DNA of 64,000 bases from Hoplostethus atlanticus (GCA_034670405.1 JAXDDX010000001.1:8997501-9061500), one strand, 5' to 3'. Shown: positions 28,620 through 43,163, counted from the stretch's first letter. The notes: a model not told the origin generated them from the sequence alone. Translations and numbers: made by a program.

Positions 28620-29333
28620 GCTTGCAAAAAGTATGACTCATCCACAGCCAGCAATGGCAACAATGAGTACTCCTAACCTGGTGGGTAATGTGCTATTCAT
28701 TTTCTTACTGCTACCATCTTGTTAGCTTGTACACCTCCTCCACTGTCCCCGTGTGATCTCTTCCATCTTAAAGGCTTCTGCAGTGATGGCATCAACCAGG
28801 AGGGAGACACAACCCCCCAACCCAAGTTCAATTACATGGTATACATGCAAGTTACGATTACCATACCATAACCACACACCACGCCAGGTAATCATAAGCA
28901 AACTGGTTTCAGTATCAAATCCAAGGTACCAATATCATTCATTGGTACCCAGCCTTAGCTTGAGTTCTGACTGCAGTGGAAGTCATTCCACCTTTGCGGA
29001 GCCAGGGGAGAGAAGAGTCAATGACCAGGTTGTCACAGGGAGGGGGAGAGGAAGGTTCAGTATCAGCACACCACAGGGCATGGTCTGAAGGGTAGGGCTG
29101 GACCATAGCCTGGAGGTATGGGGGTGCAGCTGCCTTCAAAGCTCTACACCAGCTCTAGAGTTTTCAGTTTGATGCTTGCAGCCACAAAGATGGAGGGAAT
29201 ATAAGAAGTGGGTGACAAGGCCAGGGAAGCTGAGTATATATGCTCTTTTTCAAAAACACCCATCTCTCCTTCACACATTCACATGTACAACCACAGTCTT
29301 TTACTTTTGACCATAGAGCAACTGCCGCATTTG

Positions 29334-29495
29334 GAGGTTCAGGGCCTTGCTCAAAGGCACCTTGACAGCAGTGTTTGAGGAAGGAGAAAGTTACTCATTC
29401 CCTTGCCCATCTGGACTTTCCCAGCCAGCCCAATGATTCAAACTGTCAACAGGCTCGCTTCTTGTAACCTTTTGGTCACAAGCCTGCTTCTTTTG
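29334..29495. repeat. Fish SINE-like relic
   Basis: Contains GCTCAAAGGCACCTTGACAG, TGATTCAAACTGTCAACAGG and CTTTTGGTCACAAGCCTGCT. The combination resembles a very common fish repeat whose right part looks like the 3' half of a tRNA. The relic is diverged and the boundaries are approximate. Confidence 0.5.
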
Positions 29496-29814
29496 AACCC
29501 TACACAAATAAAGAGAATCACATTATCTCCCAGTTAACACGATTCACCTTGACATCGGTCTAGGGTGAGTTGGTGTGTGTAACTAATGTTATACAGCCTC
29601 CTTCCTTACTGCAGAGCCCCTTCCGTTCAGAGCAACTGCCTCCTGAGAATAACAGGCAAACAGAGCATGAAGGGAAGGCGAGGGGCTGGACCAGGGGAAA
29701 ATAGCATGACTGTCTGACAGGATGTGCTTAGTTACACACTCTCTGTTCCTACTAGAGCCCAGACAGCCCACCAAGGCCACACATGGGAAGAGAGGAGGGA
29801 GGAGGCCACAGGAA

Positions 29815-29817
<3 letters not shown>

Positions 29818-29865
<48 letters not shown>

Positions 29866-30042
29866 GCGTGTGTGTGTGATGTGTTTGTTTGTCTGATGCA
29901 GGAAGAGATATATTGTCCCTTCTTTTGCCTAGAGGGACTCTGGGACGCATCCAAGATGCCAATAGCAGTGACAGCATCATCAACAAAATGTAGCTGTGGC
30001 ACACACACACACACACACACACAGATTGCCACACACACACAC
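29818..30042. repeat. GT array and CA arrays facing each other
   Basis: A GT/GC array (29818-29878) and, 120 bases on, two CA runs (30000-30042). They are mutually complementary and could pair as an inverted repeat. Frames here on both strands are His-Thr or Val-Cys runs. Confidence 0.85.
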
Positions 30043-31726
30043 AGATTGCTGCTGAGCCACTTGAGGAAAACACTCCAAATGTGTTTAGGAAACTGGTCTG
30101 CCTCTGGAGGGAAAATCACTTTTTTCATTTTTGTCACACACAAACAAACAGCTACACTCTTTCTATGCCCTGTCCAGCAAGTGAAGCTTTCCTCTCTGCA
30201 GACCAGCAGGCCCAAAGTGAACAAATCTGTTTTTTGAGGAAACATTTGGCTGAATTCCTTCTACTTTGTCATGTCCACATGGCCATTAAGCCAATTAGAG
30301 CCAAATGAAACTAACTGGGGCAGGCTTAACAGAGTGTCGGACTGCTCCTGAAGGTCAAACAACACTGTAAGTGAATGGCTTCTGTCTATAAATCTCTCAG
30401 GTTGGATGTCTTGCTTATTGGCAATCTACATCAGCACACCTGTTTATCTGATGAAGCTATCTCCCTATAAAGTAAGACTTTAAACGCCTGGCGGTTCGCC
30501 CAGTTTACCTTTATGGGCCATCTCTCGCTCTCATCTCTCTTTCCCTCTCTCTCATCTCTTTTTCATTTCCCAAGTGGGTGATTCAGGAGCTCGAAGCAGC
30601 ACACATTTTTCACTCTGGGAACCACCTGAAAATAACAACCTAATCTGTATGAGGACCTAATAAGAAGACAGGAGATGCAAGGAGAGGAGATGATGGGGGA
30701 GGAGATGAAGGGAATGGAGATCACGAAGTCACGTGAAACCCTTTTAAAAGGCCTAAATTCCATTTGGTTCATGTTCTAGTAATAAGACCAGTGACCCAAC
30801 TACAGCTTTAACTTTTTAGTATTATGAAGCACATTTAACTTTGTAATATTTACTGTGTTTTGTATTAATTGTTCTCTTTCTTGCATGAATGCAATGTTAT
30901 TAGCAGCAGATATTACAGTAAATGCAGGGATATGCCAGTGAGTGGGTGGTAACGTCAAATAGGAAAACTCTTAATGGTGCCAAATAGACCTCATGGGAAT
31001 AATGTCACTCACATACAATCTGAAGGGCATAACAAAACACTCAGCTGGAGTAAGAGGTACACAGGTGAGTTTTGTAAGTTGATTGACTGGCTGGTTCAAT
31101 GAATGAGTGAATGAGGGGAGTAGGGTTAAGTAAAGTGTGGAATTGGACAGTGAGAGAGGGAGATGGGGAGATGGGCGTAGGGAGAATAATAACAGGAAGT
31201 CATTGAACGAGAGAAAGGGAGAGAACCAGAGATGAGAGCAACATATGCTGATGATGAGGACTTCCCAAGAAGAGTTTTAATATTTCATGTGTCCTAGATT
31301 CAACCGCTCCCCCCGGGACAGCAAGAAGACCGAGGAGCCAGGGACGGAGAGATGGAGCAAGAGAGAGAGAGAGAAAAGTGAGAGAACGAGTGAGAAATTT
31401 AAAAAATGAGAACATGAACACGCAGTTTGGTGTGAGTTAGACCGTGTACCCTCAGAGGATGAAAGTAATACTACACCAGGTCATTTGGTTGGTAACACCT
31501 ATGGGAACTGTCAAACATATTGGCCAGCGTGACGCAGAGCTGAAAGTCAAACACAGCGCGAAGACACAGACAATAAGGAGGTTTTTCTGTGACGTTTGCA
31601 CAGTTTAACATCAACGGCTGGTTTAGTGATGCGGAGGCTTTTTTCTCAAAGGGTCACCTACACCCGACCTTTATGAGTTTACACTTTATATCGTTTTTAA
31701 GTTCAGTTTTCACCTCACACAGAAAG
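30043..31726. other. Gene-free stretch
   Basis: Unique sequence with GA-rich patches near 31130-31400. No exon, RNA gene or transposon recognised. Confidence 0.4.
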
Positions 31727-31880
31727 CAGAATGCCCATAGCTCAACATGCATCAATGGTCTAAGGCTTGTGCCATGTAACCTCAATGTCCCAGGTTTGAA
31801 TCCAGCCCAGGACCCTTTGTTTCATGTCATCCTTCCTCTCTTCTCCTAATCTTTTCTGTCTCTCTCTGCTGCTGTTCAAA
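31727..31880 (+). repeat. tRNA-derived SINE relic
   Basis: A tRNA-like head with a recognisable B box GGTTTGAATCC (31793-31803) and an upstream TAGCTCA...ATGGTCTAAGGC segment in A-box position. A body follows with CCAGGACCCTTTGTTTCATG and a pyrimidine-rich tail. This matches the layout of a common teleost tRNA-SINE. It is diverged and probably inactive. Confidence 0.65.
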
Positions 31881-32232
31881 CTGTTCAAAGAAGGTGCCAC
31901 AATAGAGAAATGAATGAAATGACAGAGACAGATGAATGTGTGCCATCAAGTGAGAGAAAACTCAAGGAATGGGAGATGAGATGTCACAATTTACGTGTCA
32001 GGAATGAGGCACCTTGAGGGTATCCAAAGCCTTTGTGGTTGAGAGAGGATACAAAGAGAATTGAGAGGGGGAAAAAGAAAACATCCATAGCGGTTTAATT
32101 AAAGAAATTCTCTTCTATCTTCAGAGCACATAATATTGTGATTCACAGAAAAGAGCCACCAGAACCACCTGCATCTGTCTCCACACTATCAGACAGCTAA
32201 TTAGACATTAACAGTATTACGATTCTCCCAGT

Positions 32233-32751
32233 GTGTGTGTGTGTGTGTGTGTGTGTGTCGGCCTGTCCCTCCACATATGTCTGCTTTTGTGTGTGTGTGT
32301 GTCTTTATTTGTCTGCCTCTGTTTATAACCATGTCTGTAAGGGTGTGTGTAGTAGGTCCATGCGCTGGGTGTTGTGTTGGTCTGCTTGCTCTGCTAACAG
32401 TGTGTAGTTCAGTAGAGCAGCGGCGCCGGGAGCCTCTGACCCTGCTAATCAGCTCAACCCACCATAACTGTCTAAATGGCATCTTAATTAATCATGTCAC
32501 AGTGGTGCCTCGCATTTCAATAACACGGAAATAAAGAGGTGGAGTAGAGGCAATCATAATTGCTTCTACCAGTGGTCTTGTGTGTGAGCTTATTAGATAG
32601 GTAGTTAGTTAGTGTGAATGTGTGTGTGTGTGTGTGTGTAGTTCTGCAGGTATTACACACATGTCCACCTGTAACAACTGCCATAAAGCATGTTTAAAGG
32701 TAATGAGAAGTCCGCTGGCTGTACTCAGAGATAACATTTGCTGCCAGTACC

Positions 32752-32798
<47 letters not shown>
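32233..32798. repeat. GT and CA microsatellite cluster
   Basis: GT runs at 32233-32258, 32290-32301 and 32618-32639 and a pure CA run at 32753-32798. A unique AT-rich block at 32430-32500 (ATCTTAATTAATCATG) sits between them. Confidence 0.8.
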
Positions 32799-32800
<2 letters not shown>

Positions 32801-35369
32801 TAGCCTGTAGATTCTACTGTAGACATGAAAGAAGAGTCCACAGTGTTTTGTTTGTCAAGAGAGGCTTTAAGATTAAAAATGGCACAAACCGCCACACAAT
32901 TGTTATTCTCCTGGCGCTGTCTGTCAAATGTACATGTTTTATACTGTGCTGTCGTCCCGCTACGTGATGGCATAATGGTAAAGATATTATTTAGATGTCC
33001 TCTTATTATCTCCCAGGCTCAGCTTGCAGACAACTTAAGGCTTCCTGTATTAACCAGAAAACTAGAAATATCCCTGGTTGGCTTTTCTCTTTCTATCACT
33101 GGACAATTACAATATTTATGAGAAGAGCCCTGCGGTAGAAAAATGCTGTTTTATTCTCCAGCCATTTCTTTTCCCTCCTTGTAGTGTGTTTTTTTTTTTT
33201 CTTTTTTAATGAAACACCGCCAAGAAAATCACTCAAGCATTTGTCAGTGTAATTGTACAACACAATGCCATGAATGGGTATGAGCCTGCCGTTTCAAACT
33301 GCTGACAGGCACAGAATAAAATAGCTCGCACTGAACAGGGGATTAGGAGAGAGAAAGAGTGAGTGAGTTACAAAGAGAGAGAAAGAGAGTGAGTGAGTGT
33401 GTGTGTGTGTGTATTTTTCATTTCTATTATTTCCTTTAACTCTTTAGAATAAATAACTCAATTTATTGAGTGGGAATAAAACGTTCATTACTCTGACCTT
33501 TTACACGAGACATAAAAATAGTTGCAGTGATGCTGGGGGGTTATCTGAGTCTCTGCTCTGTTAAATACCTTCCTCAAATACTGATGCTTATCAGTGTCAG
33601 TATCACTGTGTGTATTATAGTTATTACCAGACTTGTACGGTAATATTGGTGATCATTCCTGTTGTATGTGTCCATGACCAGAATCCTAATGGTTGGGAAG
33701 TGTTGCCTTCAGTAGTGGAAAAGAGGAGTGAGGATGGATGGAGGCAGACGTTGACCTCTATAGCCTCTCTCTCTATCATCTCTCTTTACCTCTCATCTCC
33801 ACTCTCACTCTGTATTTTTCTTATCCCTTACCTCTGTCCCTCCCTAACAGTAGCGGATCATTCCCAGGTGTGATAGATGTAGTCGGTTTCTCGATGGCTC
33901 CTCAGGCGTCCGGGAAGCTGGGGACAGCCAGAGGCCATCTCTAGGCACCGGACACATAGAGTGGCTGTACATCTGACCTGAAATGGCTGCTTCACTTTAG
34001 GTCCTACTTACTCTTCACTCACTGAGAACTCCTGAGAAGTCTGCTGCTCTAACATTTTCTTCCAGCTCACTGCTCCAACGGTGTCAGATGCCGATGCTGC
34101 ATTTTAAGCATGGAGAATTGTGTGGCTTATCGTGGGGAAATGAGCAGGCTTACTGTGTAATTTGTGTGTTTGGAGGATTCCCTTGCTACTGTAGTCGTTT
34201 TACTCTGCACATGGAGTCTTATGAGGGAAGACAGAGAATTCACCATCACCTGCCCAGGAGCTTATCACTCTTGATTCATACTTCACACGCTTCACAACTC
34301 ATTAGCAGAAACCAAAAAAGGCAAAGCATCGGAGAGGGTTGCTTGTATGTTCAAAGTAACTGAATATAAATGTGCTCTTTTCCAGCAAAGCATGTTTCAC
34401 AGCCAGAGAAGAGATTGAATTTAATCAAGTGAGAATTCCTCCCTCTACTTTCTCTGATAACATTGGGAATAAATAGACTGTAACCTGTGTTACACGCAAC
34501 ATGTTACGTGTCCATGTGCTGTTCCGCCTGGTCCCTCTATCCTGTGCTGTGTTTTACAGTCTATGTACATGTGAGTAATAGCCATTGACTCTGTGTAAAT
34601 GGATGTGTCACATTTAATCAAGCACCTTCTGCAATTGTATTCCCTTCCCATCGGGGTTACCAATGCACCCTGCAATTTCCTTTTGAGCAGTTGCCTGTGA
34701 CATTGTGCACATTAATGCGTGTGTGTGTGTGTGTGTGTGTGTGTATTGAGTATTTATCTGTGTGTGCTTGCTTTGTGTAGCTGCAGTTGCCTGATGGTGT
34801 GTGCGTTTGCGTGTGTGTTTGCTGACTGATGAAAAGAAGAACATCAAACGTCATTACAAAAGCAAAGGCACGTGACGTACAATGAAATTCAAATATATTC
34901 ATTCATTCATGGAACAGTGTATGTTCAAGGTCGCCCGTGGAACAAGATGCTCCTTTTCTGTGACCTCTGCCACGTTCTGTTGTACTGCCATCTCAGTCAG
35001 CCATTATCTATGAAAAACCTCTGCCTAACCTCAAACCCCAGCCCCCCTACCTGAATCTAATTTTGCATCTGTCAGCACCAACCAATAGCAGGTGGATTGA
35101 GTGACTGACAGGCACTTGTATTTAAAGCCATGAATCATATGGTGGCTCATCCTTAGTTTCAGATTCTGTGATGCTTTATGAGTAGGGCCTATAGTGTCTT
35201 AATATCTGAGAGATCTCTTATTCTGAATGTTCTCCAGTATTCTCCAAAAGATCATGAATCTATAAACAAAACAACAATACATACTTTGAAATCATAAGAT
35301 GTTCAAATATAAAGATGCACTCTGAAAAGCTATACTTTTACAACATACGGTATAGCACTAGCTTATTTG
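32799..35369. other. Gene-free stretch
   Basis: No gene. It contains T-rich patches (33187-33208), a GA/GT compound run (33345-33412) and a GT run (34721-34744). Open frames such as 32825-33121 show no family features and lack splice-site support. Confidence 0.4.
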
Positions 35370-35373
35370 TCTG

Positions 35374-35664
35374 AGCTCTTGTTTATTAGCTCTTGTTTAT
35401 TAGCTCTTGTTTATTTGCTTCACTTATTTGTCGCAGCTCTGGATTATTTGATTTACTTATTTGTCTCATTTGTTTAATTAGAAAGTAGGTAGCTAACTTA
35501 TTGCACTTTTACCTCAGCACTAGTTATGCTCTTAGATGCTTGTTTAGGAAGGAAATGCACTTACGATTTCTGGTGACTAGTAGTTCTCTTGCCTACCTAT
35601 GTTGAATGCACTTATTGTAAGTCGCTTTGGATAAAAGTGTCTGCTAAATGACTGTAATGTAATG
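35374..35664 (+). repeat. LINE/SINE 3' tail relic
   Basis: Begins with three tandem copies of the 14-mer TAGCTCTTGTTTAT (about 35373-35416). It ends with TTGTAAGTCGCTTTGGATAA followed by AGTGTCTGCTAAATGACTGT and AATGTAATG. That end is the hallmark 3' tail shared by many teleost LINEs and SINEs. The inverse of the same tail is found again at 59433. Confidence 0.65.
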
Positions 35665-37019
35665 TTATGAACTTCTGTTTACACAGAGTTTGTTTTTTAT
35701 GTTTTTATCAATCCCTGGTTTTGCTCAGGTACAGTGCAGACATTAGAGGTCTCAGTCGAGAAGATGTGACCGAATGCATTTCCCAGAGATACTGGGAATT
35801 TTCCAAGAGAGGGTAATGTATGATTCATGACACTATATGTCACTCCACATATGTTTGCAAAATGGGGGTTGGAGCTGTGGAAATTAAAGTGCCATGCTGA
35901 ATTAATCCATGTGTATGTTTTACGACAGGTGTTTATTGTGCATCTGATACTTGACACAACCCTCTCTAATCACAGCACTCATCACCAGCTCGGCAGAAGT
36001 AGGAATTATGTTGATGACATTAGAAGAAGATGGCGTCCCTTTGGAGTGTTCTTCTTATTAATCCCTCATCGTTAAGGCTCTGCTTTTTACAATAATGGGA
36101 TGCCATCTTGAATCCCTAAGAAACTAAACATCCTAGTGACAGGGACTGGGATTTTAAGAGGAGGATGGTAAGCCTCTTAACATCCCACAAGTCAGAAGAT
36201 GAGGTGGGCTGCCGATGGCTCACCATTCAGAGTTTTTGTGTGTTCATTCCTGAGCTCCTGTTGAGTGTCGTGTCTCACAGATGTGAGCTTTAAAGTGATA
36301 CATGTACACACACACACACACACGCACACACCATCTGGCAGACTTCCATTTTCCTTTTCACCTTTTGTGCTGTCAAAGTGGTTAGCACTCGTACTAGTAG
36401 TATCATTCACACTGATATAGAAGGACGTCGTAATGGAGCACCCTGTTGAAAGCTTCGTAGGTTATACCCAGATGCATTGAAGTGTAGAGAGTAGAGCCAC
36501 GGGAAAGTGAGATGCCCTCTGAACCACTCATCATTAAACTATGATTTCCACACACGTGCATGCACATGTACACACACATTCAAGCACCCATCCTTCATCC
36601 CCATTTCAACCTCCCTCCTGCGGCCCCTCCTCACATGCCAGAAATCATTAGTCATGTGGAACCGTGGGGGGTCTGGGAGAGGGAGACAGAGGGTGGAAAA
36701 TGATACAAGTTGTATTTTGAACCACACCCCTCAAGTGGTCACCGGGAAGATCTGGCACATCTCAAAACCCACAGACCACCCTTCGGCGTTGAGTTGATTT
36801 TCAGTGAACCTTGAGTTGACCACTTAAAATAACGTTGCCTCATAAATCTATTTATGAGAACACTAAGCCACCGAGCCGACGGTTCTGACTTCTGTGCTCC
36901 CTCAGTAGTTAATGAGCACGCTGCATATTTAGCATATCCAAATTACCATTTAATATTTATCATTTTAGAGTCAGCTGTCAAGCCTGCAGGTGTTCTTGAT
37001 TACATGCCCCCAGTGCGCG

Positions 37020-37088
<69 letters not shown>

Positions 37089-38035
37089 GCACCTGTATGC
37101 CATTAAGTGGCACTATAAATGTTAGCCAGTAACAAACTTTGGCCAAAACACATCATTATGGACCACCTGTTGAGGCGAGAAGTAACAATGTGTGACCTGT
37201 CACTCAACACTTGCCATTTTGCCAAGGAGAATGGAACTGGAATGAAATGAAAATGTCTCTGCAGTCAATCATTTTGTGCTTGGAGGAAAAAAAGACTGTA
37301 TAGAGTGTTTGAATGCTTTTATGAAGTTGTAAAAACAGCTGCTATTTACCTCACTGGAAATCAATGTTCTATCTATCTTCAGCATCCTGGCTCTCCCTGT
37401 TCCCCTCCAGGACATAATCACAGGTATCCTTTCAGCACAGTTTCAGGACAAGAGTGTTCCATGCCCACTCGGTCTTTCCTCCATGCACCGCTAACCCTAT
37501 TTCCCATTCTCCAAGCAAAATATGCCCATCAACCAGCTACTGCATACATCCGTTCCTGGTTTCCTACAAGCAGAGACAGCCTGAGTCAGTTAATGTGGGC
37601 TGAAATCTCTTTTTTTGAATTCAAGACAAGATTCAATTACAAGTACCATTCCATCACCACCTACCTCCCCATCTACTTCCTACACCCTCGCCATCCGTGT
37701 CAGTGACTAGCCATTGAACCACCAAGGCAATCTGTTTCCAGCATGTTGGCCCCGGTGAGCGTTTCAGTGTGCGCATTCGTGCACATATGCGTGTGTGCTC
37801 GCTTGCATGTGTGTCAACGCTGCGGCAGTACCAGTCATCACCATGCTATCGTGGAGGCACAGAGGGCTGTATCTCTGCTGCCTCACACAGGACCAAGGGT
37901 GCCACTGCAGGAAGAGTCATGTCTTCCATCACGGCTAACACATGCAGAATGAGTCTTACCCAAACGTTTCTCCAGTGTCCTTCCCTGTCTCCCAGGAGGG
38001 CTGCTAGCAGTAGTAGGACTCAAGCTGCTTGCTCA

Positions 38036-38073
<38 letters not shown>

Positions 38074-40511
38074 TCCTTCAGACTCCCTGCTGAAGAGGTA
38101 GAGAATGAGTGGATCACACTTTCGTCTCCACGTTGTTTGGTGTGTGTGCTTATACTTAATACATACATTTTAATGTCTAGATTATAATACTATACATACC
38201 AAAATATGGACAAAAGGAGTACAAAGATGTGATCTTCACAAATACAAAAAAACCCACACAGGACTAGTTTCTGGGGAGCAACATTGCTGACAGATATCTT
38301 CAAAAAAGAGTTTTCCTACTATTAATATGTGTGGGCATATTCTCAATAGATTTATAGCAAAACAAACAAACATTGTTGATAGAGTATCAGTCTCCTTTTT
38401 CCTTCTCCAGTGACTGTCCTCTGGGTATTCCAGCCGAGTTTGCTGTTTTGTTTTGTTTACTCACTTTTGTTTTTTAGGCCAGCGTTTCATCATCCATCAC
38501 ACTACAAGGCAGAATATAAAATTGCTTCCTCCGCTCCTTGACAAAGAGCTTCATTCTTTTTCGTCTGAATGATGCAACTTTATCAATATTTGCTGTACAG
38601 TGGGACACTGAATGCTTGTACAGGTGATGATATATGGCGCTGCTCTATTATTGCTGAGATGTGAAGTGTGTGCTGCCTTAGTGGTCCCTGGGTTCCAGTC
38701 CTGTTGGAAACCAGGGCAGCTAGGTAGGCTCTGCAGCTAATTCTGGCAGTATTAGTAGGCTGAAGGCAAACACTGACTATAGCAGTCTCTCAGTATTCCC
38801 ATTGTGTTGCTCATGTCTCGTAATTACTGGAGTGATCCTGTTACATTCTGCACCAGTCAATAGCTTTTCTGTTAATTCACTCCCCAAACAATAAACCCAT
38901 TTAGACTCTTCACTCGAGGTAATTAATGGAACTTGGCGCTGATATGGTTTCTCCTGACCTGCTCAAGGTATTGATGCTGGTATTGATGCATCAGTACAAT
39001 GAAGAACATTTGTGTGTTACACATTATTCTGGAGAAAAGGAGGTTATTGTTCTGACATACAATCATGTGGAAATGTAGCCTATATACTCTGAAAGTGTTT
39101 TGAGTTATCAGTTAAGCATGAGGTGAAAACACTCACACACACCCAGAGAAGTCCAATCCTTCCGGTGACATTGAGAGACTGCTGAGGTGTAGTTTGCTAG
39201 AGTGCTGCAGAGGCCCTATCACTGTTAATGGGGCTACTTTTGGAGAACAAGGAGTAAGACTACATCACTGTCTCAATGGGTGTCTCCGTTTCCCTGCGTT
39301 GCCACTCTCATTCTGACTGCTTGGCCACAGGCAGATTCTATTCTTTATTGGGCTCAGTGGCAATCCCATCTGGAAGAGAATCGAAGATGGAAGAAACAGT
39401 TCTAGTTAGGCACACGTGCACAAGTATACATGATACTATAAGGCATCACTCAGAATTGTATAGATAATATAAGATGTATGGATTATAAATATGCTGTACA
39501 TGTGCAGGAAATATGCTTCAAAATGCTTGAATCCATTCACACAAATTAGATATCACTGATTTGTGCATCGAGCTAGGCGTGTGTGTGTGTGTGTGCGTGC
39601 ATGTGTGTGTGTGTGCGCGTTGTGTGTACACGATGCAGGCTCAGCAGATTCCAGCCTTCACAGACTATTGGCTTGTAGAACAGCATTACTCTCCTCTTTA
39701 ATATCTTCTGTTAATGTGAGTCTCTGGCTAATTGAAAATGAACTAGGCTATGTCTCCCTGCAGTGCCTTTATAAGGCTGTTAAAGAGACACACACCCTTT
39801 CATTGCAGGGCAAACATCAAGAGCATCCTACTGTATGCAAAGAAAGAATAGCTTGGTCTAGTGAATAAATCAATAAATTCTTTAGTGCAGAGGAGATCCA
39901 CCAGGTGAAGCTGTGGCACCATTATTCCATGCCAAAAAGGAACAGCTGATAAATCAGGAATATGTGGAGATAAAACCAGACATAAAGCCAGTGCAGAGCG
40001 TGCGTCTCCAGTGGCAGTGATTTACAGCAGGCTGAGCTAAACTGCTTACCGTCAGGAGCTGTAATGGATGCCAGCGTCTGCTCTTAATTTCTATGGCTGG
40101 GGATAGATATTGCTGCTGTTATTTTCTCCCAAGGCGATTTCACTGATGTCTCCCAAGGTACCCTACTGTGTTATAGTTGCACCATATGGGCCCAAAATGG
40201 TGCAATTAAAAGCACACTCAGAGCCTCTTAAATTGATCACTAAGACGGGCAATTTTGGTTTCAATAAGCACTGTAATATACAAAATGCGGACTGTTTCTC
40301 CTACTGTGGATCTGATGATGACTCCCCCGAGCTACGATGGGAGGAGACAAACATTAGTGAGAGATGAGCTGGAAAAAGAGTTATATTTCTTATGATTTGG
40401 TATTTATGATGGAACTTGTAATTACATAGAGCACGTGGGGAACGTGGGCACTCAGATGTACATACAGACACGCACACAAGCAAGCTATGTGAGCAAGGAT
40501 TTAGTTTAATT

Positions 40512-40544
<33 letters not shown>
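35665..40544. other. Gene-free stretch
   Basis: Contains a 65-base GT array (37022-37086), CA runs (36307-36323 and 38037-38070) and two imperfect GT patches near 39580-39625. Unique blocks near 38860-38950 (GAGGTAATTAATGGAAC) and 40100-40370 may be constrained. No exon could be supported. Confidence 0.45.
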
Positions 40545-40650
40545 GTCTCAAATTCAAATAAGCTTTATTGGCATGGACAAAAACATGTTGCCAAAGCAGT
40601 TTACAGAACATTCAGATATTTATTTACACAGAAACTGGTTTCTACAGGTG
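40545..40650 (-). repeat. LINE 3' end relic, minus strand
   Basis: TCAAATTCAAATAAGCTTTA followed by TTGGCATGGACAAAAACATG and TTGCCAAAGCA is the reverse complement of a LINE 3' end widespread in fish, in which AATAAAGCTTATTTGAATTT is the tail. A CT run (40511-40545) adjoins it. Confidence 0.5.
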
Positions 40651-40937
40651 TCATATATCCAAGTGTTATTTCATGCTGATACAGTACTTTTATGGATGTA
40701 ATCAGTCTCATGGTGGTTGTTGTGATTCCCTCAGGCTGTGGCAGGCACATACATATTTAGCTGTCGGTGGAGCTGCTTTCCCTTCACCCAGGAGGACCGG
40801 TAGTTTCTCCTCTGGGGTTAACGTTAGAAAGTTTGACACTGTCTTCGATATTTCCCCGTGGTAGTAGTCTCTTATTGAGGAGAACTTCACAGTGGAGGAG
40901 CATCTCTGTCTCTACCTCCCCTGTCGAGAAGTGACCA

Positions 40938-40939
<2 letters not shown>

Positions 40940-41033
<94 letters not shown>

Positions 41034-41068
41034 GCACACGCACACGCACAGACACACACACACACACA
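40940..41068. repeat. (CT)n plus (CA)n compound microsatellite
   Basis: About 92 bases of CT with one CG interruption near 40971, then a CGCACA/CA run. The Ser-Leu and Arg-Glu frames through it are artefacts. Confidence 0.95.
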
Positions 41069-42444
41069 AATGCAGTGCTTAGCGCCGTCTCTGCTGCACG
41101 GTGTGGTGACCAGTTTAACCAGTTGAATAGGTTTTGTGTTGGGCCTGCAGTCCTCAGGCTGCTCATGCAAGCATATGAAGATGATACATATCAATGCTAT
41201 GATGAGCATATGCAAGGACAGGGAAATTTACACCGTGAAAGACTCATGCTTTGGCAGCTCATCAGAAAAAGGCTTACATGAGCTTTGTTATATTGTATGA
41301 ATGAGCTGCAACAGGTTTGCCTCCAGATAGGGCTCCCTCCTGCCACCTGCTGTTAAAATAGCCCATTGCAGCTTATTGACTGTGAATTGACTTGAACTGT
41401 TCCAACTCTGCACTCCTTGTCTGCAGATCTCCTCTGCTTGTCAAAAGAAATGTAACCTTCATCTGTCGACAGCAGGGGGCAATACGTGTAAATTGTCATG
41501 TTTACCATTTATCAATTAACTATCTTCAGAGGGACAGAATGGAGAAACGAGTGGGAAAGGAAACAAGACATGTCTCCACCTCATCATTTCCAAAGGCAAA
41601 ATACAAAACACCACCCTGGTAAGGCAGGTCAGCGTGAGTGAGGTTTCTACCTATGCTGCCTCAAGGATGATGCAACTGAGTTTTCTATCGTGTGCAGGCC
41701 TCTTAAATAACCAGTAGATGGCAACAGTAGTTAAAGAACAACACTTGTTGGCACACAGCCTATGGACACAGTAGAGTAAAGGCAGTTAGAGCATAGAGGA
41801 GACATGGTCTTCATAAATGCTGTCCTTCATAATTGCTAAGTGAGTTGTCATACACCTACTGACCATATGAACATTAATGGCCCCGAGGCAAGATAGTAGT
41901 AATTCTACTATTAATAAAGATCAATAATAATGTTTATTATTGAGTTTCATGACTATGATTATGATATTGATTGTGATTATGATTTTGATAATAATGATCA
42001 GTATAAGCTCTTAACAAAATTACAAAGTGCTTTATGAAGAAAGGAGCAAAATAATGTCAACATTGCTAAGAAACCAGTGGCATGTAACTAAGTAACTAAG
42101 CAAGAACCAAGACTGACTGACACATGACAAATACTATCAAGCAAACATGTAATGACAAAGAACATATGAGCCTTCAAAACAATAAGGAGGCACACGGTTA
42201 TAACCCCTGTCTCAATACAGAACAGTGTTGTGACAAAAAGAGAGAGAATTCCTCCATAATATAGTGTAATGCAAGTGGTTTTGTCACACCTCTGCTTTAT
42301 AGAAGAATGTGTAAAATGATGCAGGCCTTCAAGAGACAGACAAATTGATGCACTTCAGTATGACCGTGGCAGAAAACAACCTGGCCTTGTTGTGATATTG
42401 GCCTCTGATGTTACTGCCCCAGTCAAGGGTTGTTTCTTCATTAT

Positions 42445-42714
42445 TGAATGAATGAATGAATGAATGAATTAATTGTGGCTGGCTGGATGAATGAATGAAT
42501 GAATTGTGAAGGAATGGATGGATGGATGGAAGAATGAATGAACGAATGAATGAATGAATGAATGATTGATGAATTAATTGTGAACGATAGATGGATGAAT
42601 GAATGAACAAACAAACAAACGAACGATGGATATATGGATGGATGAATGAATGGATGAATGAATGAATGAATGAATGAATGAATGGTGGATGGATGGATGG
42701 ATGGATGGATGGTG
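42445..42714. repeat. GAAT/GGAT tetranucleotide array
   Basis: About 270 bases of TGAA and GGAT units broken by short unique pieces (TTAATTGTGGCTGGC, CAAACAAACAAAC). Several expansion centres are visible. Adjacent 41069-42444 shows no gene. Confidence 0.9.
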
Positions 42715-42986
42715 AAAAGTCATCACAGATGTATGTGTCGTTTTGTTAAGTGAATGAATGGCTAGATGTCACCTCAAAGCGGCAGGCTGGTCCACGGTGG
42801 TTGATGGCTGGGGTGGTGATGGCCATTACTAGGTTGAGGGTCTTCTCTCTCCTCCCTTCCCGCCTCACCCCACCGCTGGCTGGGCTGGATGACCGCTCTT
42901 TTGCTATTTTTATCCCTGTGGTGCTGTTTCTGTTTCTCAGCCAGCCAGCATAGAGGAGAGCAGGGGTGCGGGCGTCTCTCATCACA

Positions 42987-42991
<5 letters not shown>

Positions 42992-43028
<37 letters not shown>

Positions 43029-43163
43029 CTCTCGCTCTCTCCCCTTCTATCTCCCCCTCTCCCTTCTCTCTCTCTCTCTTTCCAAAAATAGCCGTGAGTC
43101 GTGATCAGCTCGTCCTTGAGAGAGAGGGAGAGAGAGGGAGAGAGAGAGAGAGAGAGAGAGAGG
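42992..43163. repeat. CT array and GA array in opposite polarity
   Basis: CT run at 42992-43026 and GA runs at 43119-43163, about 90 bases apart. They are complementary and can fold back on each other. Confidence 0.85.
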